From a bacterium (lineage in GTDB: Bacteria > Bdellovibrionota > Bdellovibrionia > Bdellovibrionales > UBA1609), in assembly GCA_021784635.1 (NCBI GenBank), contig JAJYHS010000257.1, forward strand, positions 1-10,827: DNA of 10,827 bases, in the 5' to 3' direction. The first letter of the stretch is position 1, and the number at the start of each line of letters is the position of its first letter. The notes under the pieces were generated by a model. The model searched no databases and was not told where the DNA came from. It was given only the letters and a program-made list of their open reading frames with translations. Below, one piece after another: positions 1 to 5,635 of this stretch. A program made the translations under genes and the position numbers.

Positions 1-2
1 GA

Positions 3-206
3 ACGGTCGCCAATTCATGGATATTTCAACATAACGTAGGTGTCGCAAGCGACACGTATCAAGAGCTACCGTGGGAGGAATCGATCGGTATCGGCTATTC
101 CGTTTCGCGCAATATGTTCTTGTATCCAAACGTTCAGTTTATGCCTGAGCATTTGGCGACGGCTCTAACGAACGTTGGGTTAGAAGCCTATATTAACGTG
201 CTCTAA
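3..206 (+). CDS. C-terminal end of a probable outer-membrane beta-barrel protein (partial)
   Basis: An open frame runs from the left edge to a TAA at 204-206 and encodes about 67 residues. The start lies outside the window. The translated tail contains short stretches of alternating polar and hydrophobic or aromatic residues (for example around SWIFQHNVGVAS, SIGIGYSVSRNMFLYPNVQF and VGLEAYINVL), separated by short polar turns. That is the pattern of the last strands of an outer-membrane beta-barrel. The final residue is Leu rather than the common terminal Phe. No family can be named from this piece. The stop overlaps the stop of the convergent gene on the other strand. Codon use is natural in this frame and no better reading is seen, so I am fairly sure it is coding; the barrel call is inference from the residue pattern alone. 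Confidence 0.6.
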   Translation, partial: TVANSWIFQHNVGVASDTYQELPWEESIGIGYSVSRNMFLYPNVQFMPEHLATALTNVGLEAYINVL

Positions 207-901
207 AAAATCAGATATCCGTTTTCGTCGAACGTGCCGCCGCCGTGAGTGAAGTCTTGTAGAGCGCGGCGGAAGGTCGTGATAAATTCGTTGAACAGCG
301 CCTGAGATTGCAACGCGATTTCAGGTGGCTCCTGTGGGTTCGATCCAATAGCCGCGCAATAAATTCTGTACACTACCTTTTGCCGGCGCAAATGGACGTA
401 ACTATCGATCGCCGAATAAAGCAGAATGCTCAAAGCGCCGAGACTAATTACGTGAAACCCAAACCGAATCGGCAACCGCGACATTTTTTCTACCAGATTC
501 GGAGGGACAACCTTTCGAAATATACTTATCGACGACAACATTCCTGTATAAGCGGCAACTGTTCCGATAGACCCTGAGAGTGCGCGGACCAATTGTTTCA
601 TCTGGTGATTGCCTGATTGATCGAGCCGCTCGCGATAAAAACTCAGCAGTGCGGGGACTAGCTTCACATCGATTCCGTTGAGGAGCATCGGGCCATAACA
701 TTGCCTTTGTCGATTTACGTAATTGCACTCACGAAAATTCATTTTTTTTGTTTGCGGGTTCACCCACCATTGAAACTCGGATGTCGGCGTCCAAACGAAA
801 TCGGTCGTTTTGGCCCCGTTGGCAGCCGACGATAACGAAACAGAAAAGCAAACGATAGCGAAGGCAAGAAATAGGCTCCACGTGTATTTCACTATGGCCA
901 T
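203..901 (-). CDS. Unrecognised exported protein with two predicted membrane helices
   Basis: The 232-residue product is not one I recognise. It starts with a Sec-type signal peptide: a Lys at position 5, a hydrophobic core over about residues 8-23, and a likely cleavage after SSAA near residue 27. The mature N-terminus is rich in aromatics (a Trp pair at 45-46) and has two Cys at about 59 and 68 in a basic segment, which could form a disulfide in the periplasm. Two hydrophobic stretches, about 111-128 and 148-169, look like membrane helices. They are followed by a third Cys near 182 and a polar C-terminal tail. The ATG at 901 is the only reasonable Met and gives the complete signal peptide, but it has no clear Shine-Dalgarno sequence. 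It is transcribed divergently from the gene at 1020, and its stop shares bases with the convergent gene on the left. No function is proposed. Confidence 0.75.
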   Translation of the reverse strand: MAIVKYTWSLFLAFAIVCFSVSLSSAANGAKTTDFVWTPTSEFQWWVNPQTKKMNFRECNYVNRQRQCYGPMLLNGIDVKLVPALLSFYRERLDQSGNHQMKQLVRALSGSIGTVAAYTGMLSSISIFRKVVPPNLVEKMSRLPIRFGFHVISLGALSILLYSAIDSYVHLRRQKVVYRIYCAAIGSNPQEPPEIALQSQALFNEFITTFRRALQDFTHGGGTFDENGYLIF

Positions 902-911
902 AGATTACGAA

Positions 912-924
912 TTTATACTGTCAA
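912..924 (-). promoter_or_regulatory. Possible promoter elements just upstream of the 203-901 gene
   Basis: Read on the minus strand, TATAAA (912-917) lies only ten bases before the ATG, and TTGACA lies just upstream (919-924). The two are too close to act as one -35/-10 pair. A TTTAAT about 18 bases upstream of TATAAA is the better-spaced but poorer -35 candidate. If TATAAA is used, the mRNA would have almost no leader, which would fit the absence of a Shine-Dalgarno sequence. This is weak, pattern-only evidence. Confidence 0.2.
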
Positions 925-988
925 AGTTTTGATCAATTAAAGAGCGCGTTTAGACATTTTTTCACGTATGGCACAACAGTGTGGCAAG

Positions 989-1010
989 GCCGGTCCGCAG
1001 CCGGTAAAAT
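989..1010 (+). promoter_or_regulatory. Possible -10 box with paired GCCGGT repeats before the 1020 gene
   Basis: TAAAAT at 1005-1010 matches five of six bases of the -10 consensus and ends nine bases before the ATG at 1020. GCCGGT occurs twice, at 989-994 and 1000-1005, with an 11-base period, that is, about one helical turn. Such a pair could be an activator site, but short GC repeats are common by chance. No convincing -35 box is present. Confidence 0.2.
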
Positions 1011-1019
1011 ACCCGCGAA

Positions 1020-2525
1020 ATGCAAAGAAATTTATTTTTTACGATTAACTTTTGTAAACGTGCCTTTATTGCCGGCATTTTGATTATAATTTTCGGCTCG
1101 GCGGCGTTTGCCGCAAAACGATCGACGTCGCTGAATTCGAAGCCGTGCTCCGCGCTTTTAACTTGGATGAAACGGGCGACGTGGGCCAGCACTCAACCCT
1201 CGACATGGGCCAATTCCGTGTCGCCAAAAACAAAAAGTGCCGAAGAACTTCGGCAAGAACTCGATATTACACGGCAAAAAATTGCAAAGCGCATGAGGGC
1301 GCAGGGGACGAGCGGCCGGCGTTTTGAGGCCGAAAATTATCACATATTTGAAAATCTGCTATGGATGCTCGCGACAAAAGAAGACTCTAATTTTATCGCG
1401 AGCCAACTTGAACCTTATGTGACCCCGATGGTGATTCAAGCAGTTCGAGTCGCTGAATGGGCTAAAGTTATTCACGAAATATTGATTAGCCAGAAAATGA
1501 ACCCCGATGCGCGGCCAAACGCGCTTAACCTTTATGTTCAGAATTACATTACCGATAGTGAGAGATTGGGCCGGTTACATTATCGCTACGACCTGGTCAT
1601 GCAGACTCTCGATTCGGTTGGCAAAAATAAAGGATTGAGTCATGTTCCCGAAGAGCTGGTTCATCATGAAAGCAATCCCAAAAAGCTAAACGGTATTACT
1701 GTTGCCTATGTTCTCAAGAGCGCTCGCGTTGCCAAACTAGCGCGAGAAGTGAGCCGTGAGCTGATAGATCGCGCGATTCGCCAGAGCGGAGAGTTCGGCA
1801 AGACCGAGCTCCAAACTAAAGGAATTTATCCGTCGCTACAAATGGTAGAAAAAGTTTATAACAATGACCTCTACGCGGTTTTAGCCAATGCGAAACAAGG
1901 GCTCAGGCAGCAGAATTATACCGATCGTCCGCTCGTTTGGATCACTCAGTTTGCCTCGGATTGGGTCGTCAATAACATCGCAATGAATGGCACCGCTAAA
2001 TTTATACCCCCCGGATTTCGACGTTTCGTTCGGTTTATCACCGGGGTCGGTAATAATCATTCGATGCTCAGTCGATATTTACCGGATCTACTTCGGTTCA
2101 TTCGTGTCACGCGATTCGTGAATGGCAAAGGCGATCTTGTGATTTCAACGCATGATTATTTTGTCGATTTGCAGGTTAAAAAATTATTTGATAGCAGCGC
2201 GGCCTCGTTCAACGATGAAGAACTAGTGACGTTGCTGCGGCTCGATTGGTTTTCGGATGTCACTAAAAATATTGTGGCCTACGCGGCAAAGAACCCCATT
2301 TACCTGGAGCGAATTGAGAAAGCGAAGCAGAGAGCACAAAAACTTGGGCCGATTAATTTTGTCTCGCCCCAAACCAGGGCGGTTGCGGTTCGCTTTGCGC
2401 TGATGTCTATCGGTTGGTCCACGATTTTTTATAAAGCTGGCGCACAGGTGTACGCGAATTGGCCATTGATTCAAAATCATTTCATCCACCTGATTTCGCC
2501 GCTCTTGCAGTTTTTTGTGAAGTAG
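1020..2525 (+). CDS. Unrecognised exported protein, 501 aa, with a probable internal compensated frameshift
   Basis: I do not recognise a family. The N-terminus is a strong signal peptide: basic residues at 3 and 13-14, a hydrophobic core of about residues 15-27, and a likely AFAA cleavage near residue 32. From about residue 73 onward the sequence is mixed, helix-rich and charged, with no obvious repeat or catalytic motif. The last 45 or so residues are hydrophobic and aromatic and may form one membrane helix plus an amphipathic tail ending in FFVK. Residues about 33-72 are anomalous: they contain no Asp or Glu, three Trp, and many Ser/Thr/Lys, while another frame over the same bases encodes an ordinary acidic sequence (see the 1115-1237 entry). 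No Shine-Dalgarno sequence is visible before the ATG; it was chosen because it gives the full signal peptide. The gene ends eight bases from the stop of the convergent zinc-ribbon gene. Confidence 0.75.
   Translation: MQRNLFFTINFCKRAFIAGILIIIFGSAAFAAKRSTSLNSKPCSALLTWMKRATWASTQPSTWANSVSPKTKSAEELRQELDITRQKIAKRMRAQGTSGRRFEAENYHIFENLLWMLATKEDSNFIASQLEPYVTPMVIQAVRVAEWAKVIHEILISQKMNPDARPNALNLYVQNYITDSERLGRLHYRYDLVMQTLDSVGKNKGLSHVPEELVHHESNPKKLNGITVAYVLKSARVAKLAREVSRELIDRAIRQSGEFGKTELQTKGIYPSLQMVEKVYNNDLYAVLANAKQGLRQQNYTDRPLVWITQFASDWVVNNIAMNGTAKFIPPGFRRFVRFITGVGNNHSMLSRYLPDLLRFIRVTRFVNGKGDLVISTHDYFVDLQVKKLFDSSAASFNDEELVTLLRLDWFSDVTKNIVAYAAKNPIYLERIEKAKQRAQKLGPINFVSPQTRAVAVRFALMSIGWSTIFYKAGAQVYANWPLIQNHFIHLISPLLQFFVK
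1115..1237 (+). other. Segment apparently read in the wrong frame between two A-runs
   Basis: Inside the 1020-2525 gene, the frame starting at 1115 (shifted by two from the annotated one) encodes about 41 residues including KTIDVAEFEAVLRAF and NLDETGDV. This has balanced charge and G-rich first codon positions. The annotated frame here gives a Ser/Thr/Trp/Lys-rich stretch with no acidic residue. One A added in the run 1115-1118, together with one A removed from 1226-1230 or 1232-1236, would join signal peptide, this segment and the downstream SAEELRQELD region in one natural protein of unchanged length. This is seen directly in the sequence; whether it is an assembly error or a biological double frameshift cannot be told here. 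Confidence 0.7.
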
Positions 2526-2533
2526 CAGGCGCT

Positions 2534-2830
2534 TTAATTTTTTTTGAACAGCGCTTCGGCGGCCGCGCGTAATTTGGCGCGGGATTTATCTTCCGAATCG
2601 GTATCGGAGTTCGGTTGAAAGAAATCGCAGAGGTTGGCGCGCTCTTTTTCGCGTACGACTTCGGCGCTTGTTTCACGGCATTCATTGTAGACTTTTGGGT
2701 CATAAAATCGGCAGTTTTTGCAAACACGCACGTCTTCGCCGCAGTTCGGGCATTCATCGCGCCGGCTCACCGATTCGACAAACGTCATCACGGTACCGCA
2801 AGAGAAGCATTTTACTTTGACTTCAGACAT
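2534..2830 (-). CDS. Small zinc-ribbon protein coupled to glpX
   Basis: The 98-residue product has Cys pairs CFSCG (8 and 11), CPNCG (27 and 30) and CKNC (37 and 40), then single Cys at 51 (within NECRE) and 68 (CDFF). The first two pairs form a classical C4 zinc ribbon; the later four Cys could bind a second metal. The pattern CKNCRFYDP...ECRE...ERANLCDFF is one I associate with an uncharacterised family common in deltaproteobacteria. The C-terminal 30 residues are charged and likely helical or disordered. A longer reading from 2869 is open, but the ATG at 2830 is preferred: it lies one base after the glpX TAA, so the gene is probably translated by coupling, and the Met starts the conserved part. 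There is no signal peptide, so it should be cytosolic. The molecular role is unknown; nucleic-acid or protein binding are both possible. Confidence 0.85.
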   Translation of the reverse strand: MSEVKVKCFSCGTVMTFVESVSRRDECPNCGEDVRVCKNCRFYDPKVYNECRETSAEVVREKERANLCDFFQPNSDTDSEDKSRAKLRAAAEALFKKN

Positions 2831-2831
2831 A

Positions 2832-3791
2832 TTATCTCGGTTTTCTGGCGAGATCGTGTACAGCTTCAATATGGCGGATGGTTCCGGTTTGCGAGCGCAT
2901 CACAACGGAATGGGTTGAAACCCGGCCTTTGGGCAACGTCCGAACTCCGCGTAGGAGTGGTCCGTCGGTCACTCCGGTTGCACTAAACAGCGCTTCGCCT
3001 TTTACTAAATCGTATAACCGGTAAACTCGATCGAAGTCGCTAACGCCCATGCGCTGGGCGCGTTCGCGCTCATCGTCATTTCGAAAAACAAGCCGGCCTT
3101 GAAAATCGCCACCCAGGCAACGAATTGCGGCCGCAGTAATGACTCCTTCGGGGGCGCCGCCGGTTCCCATCAAAAGATCGATACCCGTATGCTCCCAACA
3201 TGTCGCTACGCCGGCTGAGACGTCGCCGTCGCTTATCAAGCGGATGCGGGCACCAATTTCACGTACTTCAGCGATCAACTTCTCGTGGCGCGGACGATCG
3301 AGAATGACGACTGTGACGTGCGAAACGGGCTTGTTCAACCGTGCCGCTACCGCGCGAATGTTGTCAGTTGCCGAGCGTTCGAGATCAATCACTCCCGCGG
3401 TCTCAGGGCCGCACGCGATTTTTTCCATATAAGTGTCAGGAGCATGCAAAAAGTGACCGCGTTCGGCAGCTGCAATTACCGAGATAGCGCCCGCGCCGCC
3501 GTTTGCACAAATGGTCGTTCCTTCGAGTGGGTCGAGCGCAATGTCGACCGGAATCGAATCAGCCGCTTTTTTTCCGACTTGTTCGCCAATGTACAACATA
3601 GGGGCTTGATCGCGTTCCCCTTCGCCGATGACAACAACGCCATCTATGTTGACCGAGTCAAAAGCGCGTCGCATTGCATCGACTGCGGCTTGGTCCGCCG
3701 CCTTTTCGTTACCACGGCCCATGAAGTGTGTGCACGACAGTGCGGCAGCTTCAGTAATACGAACAAATTCGAGGGCGAGATTTCGATCCAT
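2832..3791 (-). CDS. glpX: Fructose-1,6-bisphosphatase class II (GlpX)
   Basis: The enzyme hydrolyses fructose-1,6-bisphosphate to fructose-6-phosphate and phosphate in gluconeogenesis, in the cytosol and with Mn2+ or Mg2+. The 319-residue protein has the usual family length and the family start (DRNLALEFVRITEAAAL). Metal and substrate residues are in place: Asp33, Glu57 in IGEGERDQAPML, Asp87 and Glu90 in DPLEGT, Tyr121, the DRPRH segment at 165-169, DGD at 188-190, and Glu215 in GTGGAPEG. GVTDGPLLRGV near the C-terminus is also typical. The start has an AAAGGA Shine-Dalgarno sequence seven bases upstream (3799-3804). It is divergent from pgsA across 111 bases and is followed after one base by the zinc-ribbon gene, so the two probably form an operon. 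Some class II enzymes also cleave sedoheptulose-1,7-bisphosphate; that cannot be judged here. All key residues look intact. Confidence 0.97.
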   Translation of the reverse strand: MDRNLALEFVRITEAAALSCTHFMGRGNEKAADQAAVDAMRRAFDSVNIDGVVVIGEGERDQAPMLYIGEQVGKKAADSIPVDIALDPLEGTTICANGGAGAISVIAAAERGHFLHAPDTYMEKIACGPETAGVIDLERSATDNIRAVAARLNKPVSHVTVVILDRPRHEKLIAEVREIGARIRLISDGDVSAGVATCWEHTGIDLLMGTGGAPEGVITAAAIRCLGGDFQGRLVFRNDDERERAQRMGVSDFDRVYRLYDLVKGEALFSATGVTDGPLLRGVRTLPKGRVSTHSVVMRSQTGTIRHIEAVHDLARKPR

Positions 3792-3816
3792 TTTTTTATC
3801 CTTTGCAAATAGAGCG

Positions 3817-3848
3817 TAGGTTTTTCTTCATTTCGGTTCGATAACCTA
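3817..3848. promoter_or_regulatory. Inverted repeat in the glpX-pgsA divergent promoter region
   Basis: TAGGTT (3817-3822) and AACCTA (3843-3848) are perfect inverted copies separated by 20 bases, in the 111-base gap between the two divergent starts. An inner GGTT/AACC pairing is also possible. The position suits an operator or a shared regulator site, but six-base arms this far apart may be chance. I see no strong sigma-70 promoter on either strand. Confidence 0.2.
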
Positions 3849-3890
3849 AGCTTGCTGATTCGCGAGACAGAGACTAGCCTAATCCTTTTT

Positions 3891-3896
3891 GGGGAG
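3891..3896 (+). promoter_or_regulatory. Shine-Dalgarno sequence that sets the pgsA start at GTG 3903
   Basis: GGGGAG lies six bases before the in-frame GTG at 3903. The frame is open further upstream to an ATG at 3852, but that start has no ribosome binding site and would add a 17-residue extension not expected in the family. Confidence 0.75.
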
Positions 3897-3902
3897 TCAA
3901 TT

Positions 3903-4475
3903 GTGGCCGAATCCAAATTGCCGCGGTGGAAGAAGTCTTTGCCAATGATTGCGACCGACGCACGGTTTTTGTTGGCCCCGCTCTTGTTTTTAGCCCTGTT
4001 TAACACTCCGCGAATGCGCGCAATTGTTGCGATTATTTTTGTCATCGCCTCGTTGACCGATTGGTTGGACGGGTATTGGGCGCGTAAATTTCAGGCCGAA
4101 TCGAACATGGGGAAGTTTATGGACCCCATTGCCGACAAAATCTTAGTGTTGGTAGCCCTTGTGGTCCTTTTGCAATTGCATCGTATCGATCCATTTTCGC
4201 TCACTATAATTCTGGCCCGAGATCTCTTTATCGGCGGTTTACGTTCGGTTGCTGCCGCCAATCAGGTGATTATTGCGGCCAAACCGGCTGGTAAAATCAA
4301 AACGGCCTTACAAATGGTCGCCATTCCTTGCATGCTGATCGACTTTCACTTGGGCAGCGTCACCACACTGCGACTTGGCCAAATCGGAATTTGGATCAGT
4401 GTCGTCTTGAGTCTTTGGTCAGGTGCGCAATATACTTTAGGGTATTACCGTATCACCAGGAGAAGCGCCGATTGA
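3903..4475 (+). CDS. pgsA: CDP-diacylglycerol--glycerol-3-phosphate 3-phosphatidyltransferase (PgsA)
   Basis: This inner-membrane enzyme transfers phosphatidyl from CDP-diacylglycerol to glycerol-3-phosphate, giving phosphatidylglycerophosphate, the committed step to phosphatidylglycerol and cardiolipin. The 190-residue length is normal. The CDP-alcohol phosphatidyltransferase signature is complete: Asp56-Gly57, Ala60-Arg61, eight residues, Gly70, Asp74 and Asp78 (DGYWAR ... GKFMDPIAD). Several hydrophobic helices flank it. The N-terminal helix is preceded by a basic stretch (KLPRWKK), and the family's usual NxxTxxR-like start is here MIATDARFLLAP. A GTG start with a strong Shine-Dalgarno sequence is used. 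It heads a likely operon: its TGA overlaps the TTG of the next membrane gene by four bases. Other members of the family make phosphatidylserine or phosphatidylinositol, but the length and the DGYWARKFQAESNMGKFMD context favour PgsA. Confidence 0.93.
   Translation: MAESKLPRWKKSLPMIATDARFLLAPLLFLALFNTPRMRAIVAIIFVIASLTDWLDGYWARKFQAESNMGKFMDPIADKILVLVALVVLLQLHRIDPFSLTIILARDLFIGGLRSVAAANQVIIAAKPAGKIKTALQMVAIPCMLIDFHLGSVTTLRLGQIGIWISVVLSLWSGAQYTLGYYRITRRSAD
4458..4464 (+). promoter_or_regulatory. Shine-Dalgarno sequence that sets the next gene's start at TTG 4472
   Basis: AGGAGAA lies inside the end of pgsA and seven bases before an in-frame TTG at 4472. The frame is open upstream to 4328, but that extension is Arg/His-rich, has no ribosome binding site and simply shadows pgsA. 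Confidence 0.75.
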
Positions 4476-5635
4476 ACTGGCTTAAAAAAAATTTTTGGGA
4501 GTTAGACCGCTCACCGTCGTTGTCGTACGTCGGCGCGATTATCGCGTTTTTGCATGCCCTCACTTATTATTTTTGGACTCGAAACGGACTTCTCGGCCCC
4601 CATGCGGAGAAGCTCCATTTATGCTGGGATTTTGCGCCGAAATGTGACGTGACCGCTGCCGGCGGCGTACAGCTCATTTTATTTCATGTCTACTTGGGTT
4701 TGGCCGTTCTGGCGTGTCTGACTTTTCTCACCAGGCGGGTAACGAAGTTGGCGTGGGGGCTTCTCCTGCTGACGTTTCTGTTCATGCTTTACTTTTACAT
4801 CGGCAATGCCAGCCTGGCGTCGGATATTCTAGCATTTTTCATTGTCGCCAACATTGGATTTTTGTTTTTGCCGCGAAAACCGACGCTATTGCACGCGTGC
4901 ACGTTGTTTTATTTTTTCATTTCGGGTTTTCGCGAACTTAATTCCGACTGGTTGAGCGGAATGTCGCTACACAAAGAACTTCACTTGTCGGTTAAAGGTC
5001 TAGAGTGGGTTGCCGCGATGAGCATTTTGTTCAAATGGGCATTGCCGCCGCTTTTACTTTCGACAACCCCGCAACAATTCGCAATCGGCGTCGTCACATT
5101 GCTCGTCTTTCTATTCGGGCATTACTGGTATCTGCACGATTATCAATCGCTCGTTCTGGTATTTTTTGTTTTGATTTTCGTCTTGGATTTTTTCGAAAAA
5201 CGACGCCTCGAACGCGAAACAATGTATCAGTCGTACGAGCACCCCGAACCGTCTAAGGTCTGGTGGCCGGTACTTTTTGGTATTTTTATCATCGCGCAAA
5301 CTCGCGTGATGCAAAGATTCAGTTTGTCGGGGTTAATTAAAATTAAAGGGCCCGCTCCTACCGTGGATTGCATCCAGTTCAACTATGCGCGATATAAGAA
5401 TCATACGGAGCAGCTCGAGTGGCCGCAGTCCTTGCAAACGAATTTGTCTGGCCGAGCCGGTCGGCTCCATTGCAGCCCCAAAATCGCCGAAGCCAATGCA
5501 AAAACGTTTTGTGCGCATCTTGTGCATCAACCTAATTTCGAATCTTTATCAACCTACTTGCTCACTAGAACGATCAGTCAATCGAGTTATCGGCTCACGT
5601 GGCACAGCAATAAAGCTTGCCGGGATGTCAACTAA
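4472..5635 (+). CDS. Polytopic membrane protein resembling the HTTM / VKGC-like fold
   Basis: The 387-residue product has about eight to nine hydrophobic segments between residues 18 and 285, then a soluble C-terminal domain of about 100 residues. The middle part (FISGFRELNSDWLSG at about 149-163, then a helix with WALPPLLLS at 189-197, and a following helix with FGHYW) resembles the HTTM family, which is related to vitamin K-dependent gamma-carboxylase. There the pattern is a Gly-x-x-Lys-x-x-x-x-Trp-Leu-x-Gly loop followed by a helix and a His-bearing helix. The Lys of many HTTM proteins appears here as Arg-Glu, so activity is uncertain. Cys51 and Cys58 flank a loop after helix 1 (CWDFAPKC), and the C-terminal domain has Cys at 300, 334, 347 and 383, all possible periplasmic disulfides. 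The TTG start overlaps the pgsA stop, and the TAA overlaps the next ATG by one base, so translation is coupled on both sides. I assign the fold, not the reaction. Confidence 0.7.
   Translation: MNWLKKNFWELDRSPSLSYVGAIIAFLHALTYYFWTRNGLLGPHAEKLHLCWDFAPKCDVTAAGGVQLILFHVYLGLAVLACLTFLTRRVTKLAWGLLLLTFLFMLYFYIGNASLASDILAFFIVANIGFLFLPRKPTLLHACTLFYFFISGFRELNSDWLSGMSLHKELHLSVKGLEWVAAMSILFKWALPPLLLSTTPQQFAIGVVTLLVFLFGHYWYLHDYQSLVLVFFVLIFVLDFFEKRRLERETMYQSYEHPEPSKVWWPVLFGIFIIAQTRVMQRFSLSGLIKIKGPAPTVDCIQFNYARYKNHTEQLEWPQSLQTNLSGRAGRLHCSPKIAEANAKTFCAHLVHQPNFESLSTYLLTRTISQSSYRLTWHSNKACRDVN

Noticed and set aside
2526..2560. T-run and GCGC pair as a terminator between the convergent genes at 2525/2534
   Set aside because: The possible stem before the T-run has only three pairs, and the T-run itself encodes the Lys-rich C-terminus of the zinc-ribbon protein.
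3285..3812. Long plus-strand open frame (175 codons) opposite glpX
   Set aside because: It lies fully antisense to a gene with intact catalytic motifs, and its translation resembles no protein; it is a shadow of glpX codon use.
3852..3902. N-terminal extension of PgsA from the ATG at 3852
   Set aside because: There is no Shine-Dalgarno sequence there, while GGGGAG precedes the in-frame GTG at 3903, which gives the usual family length.
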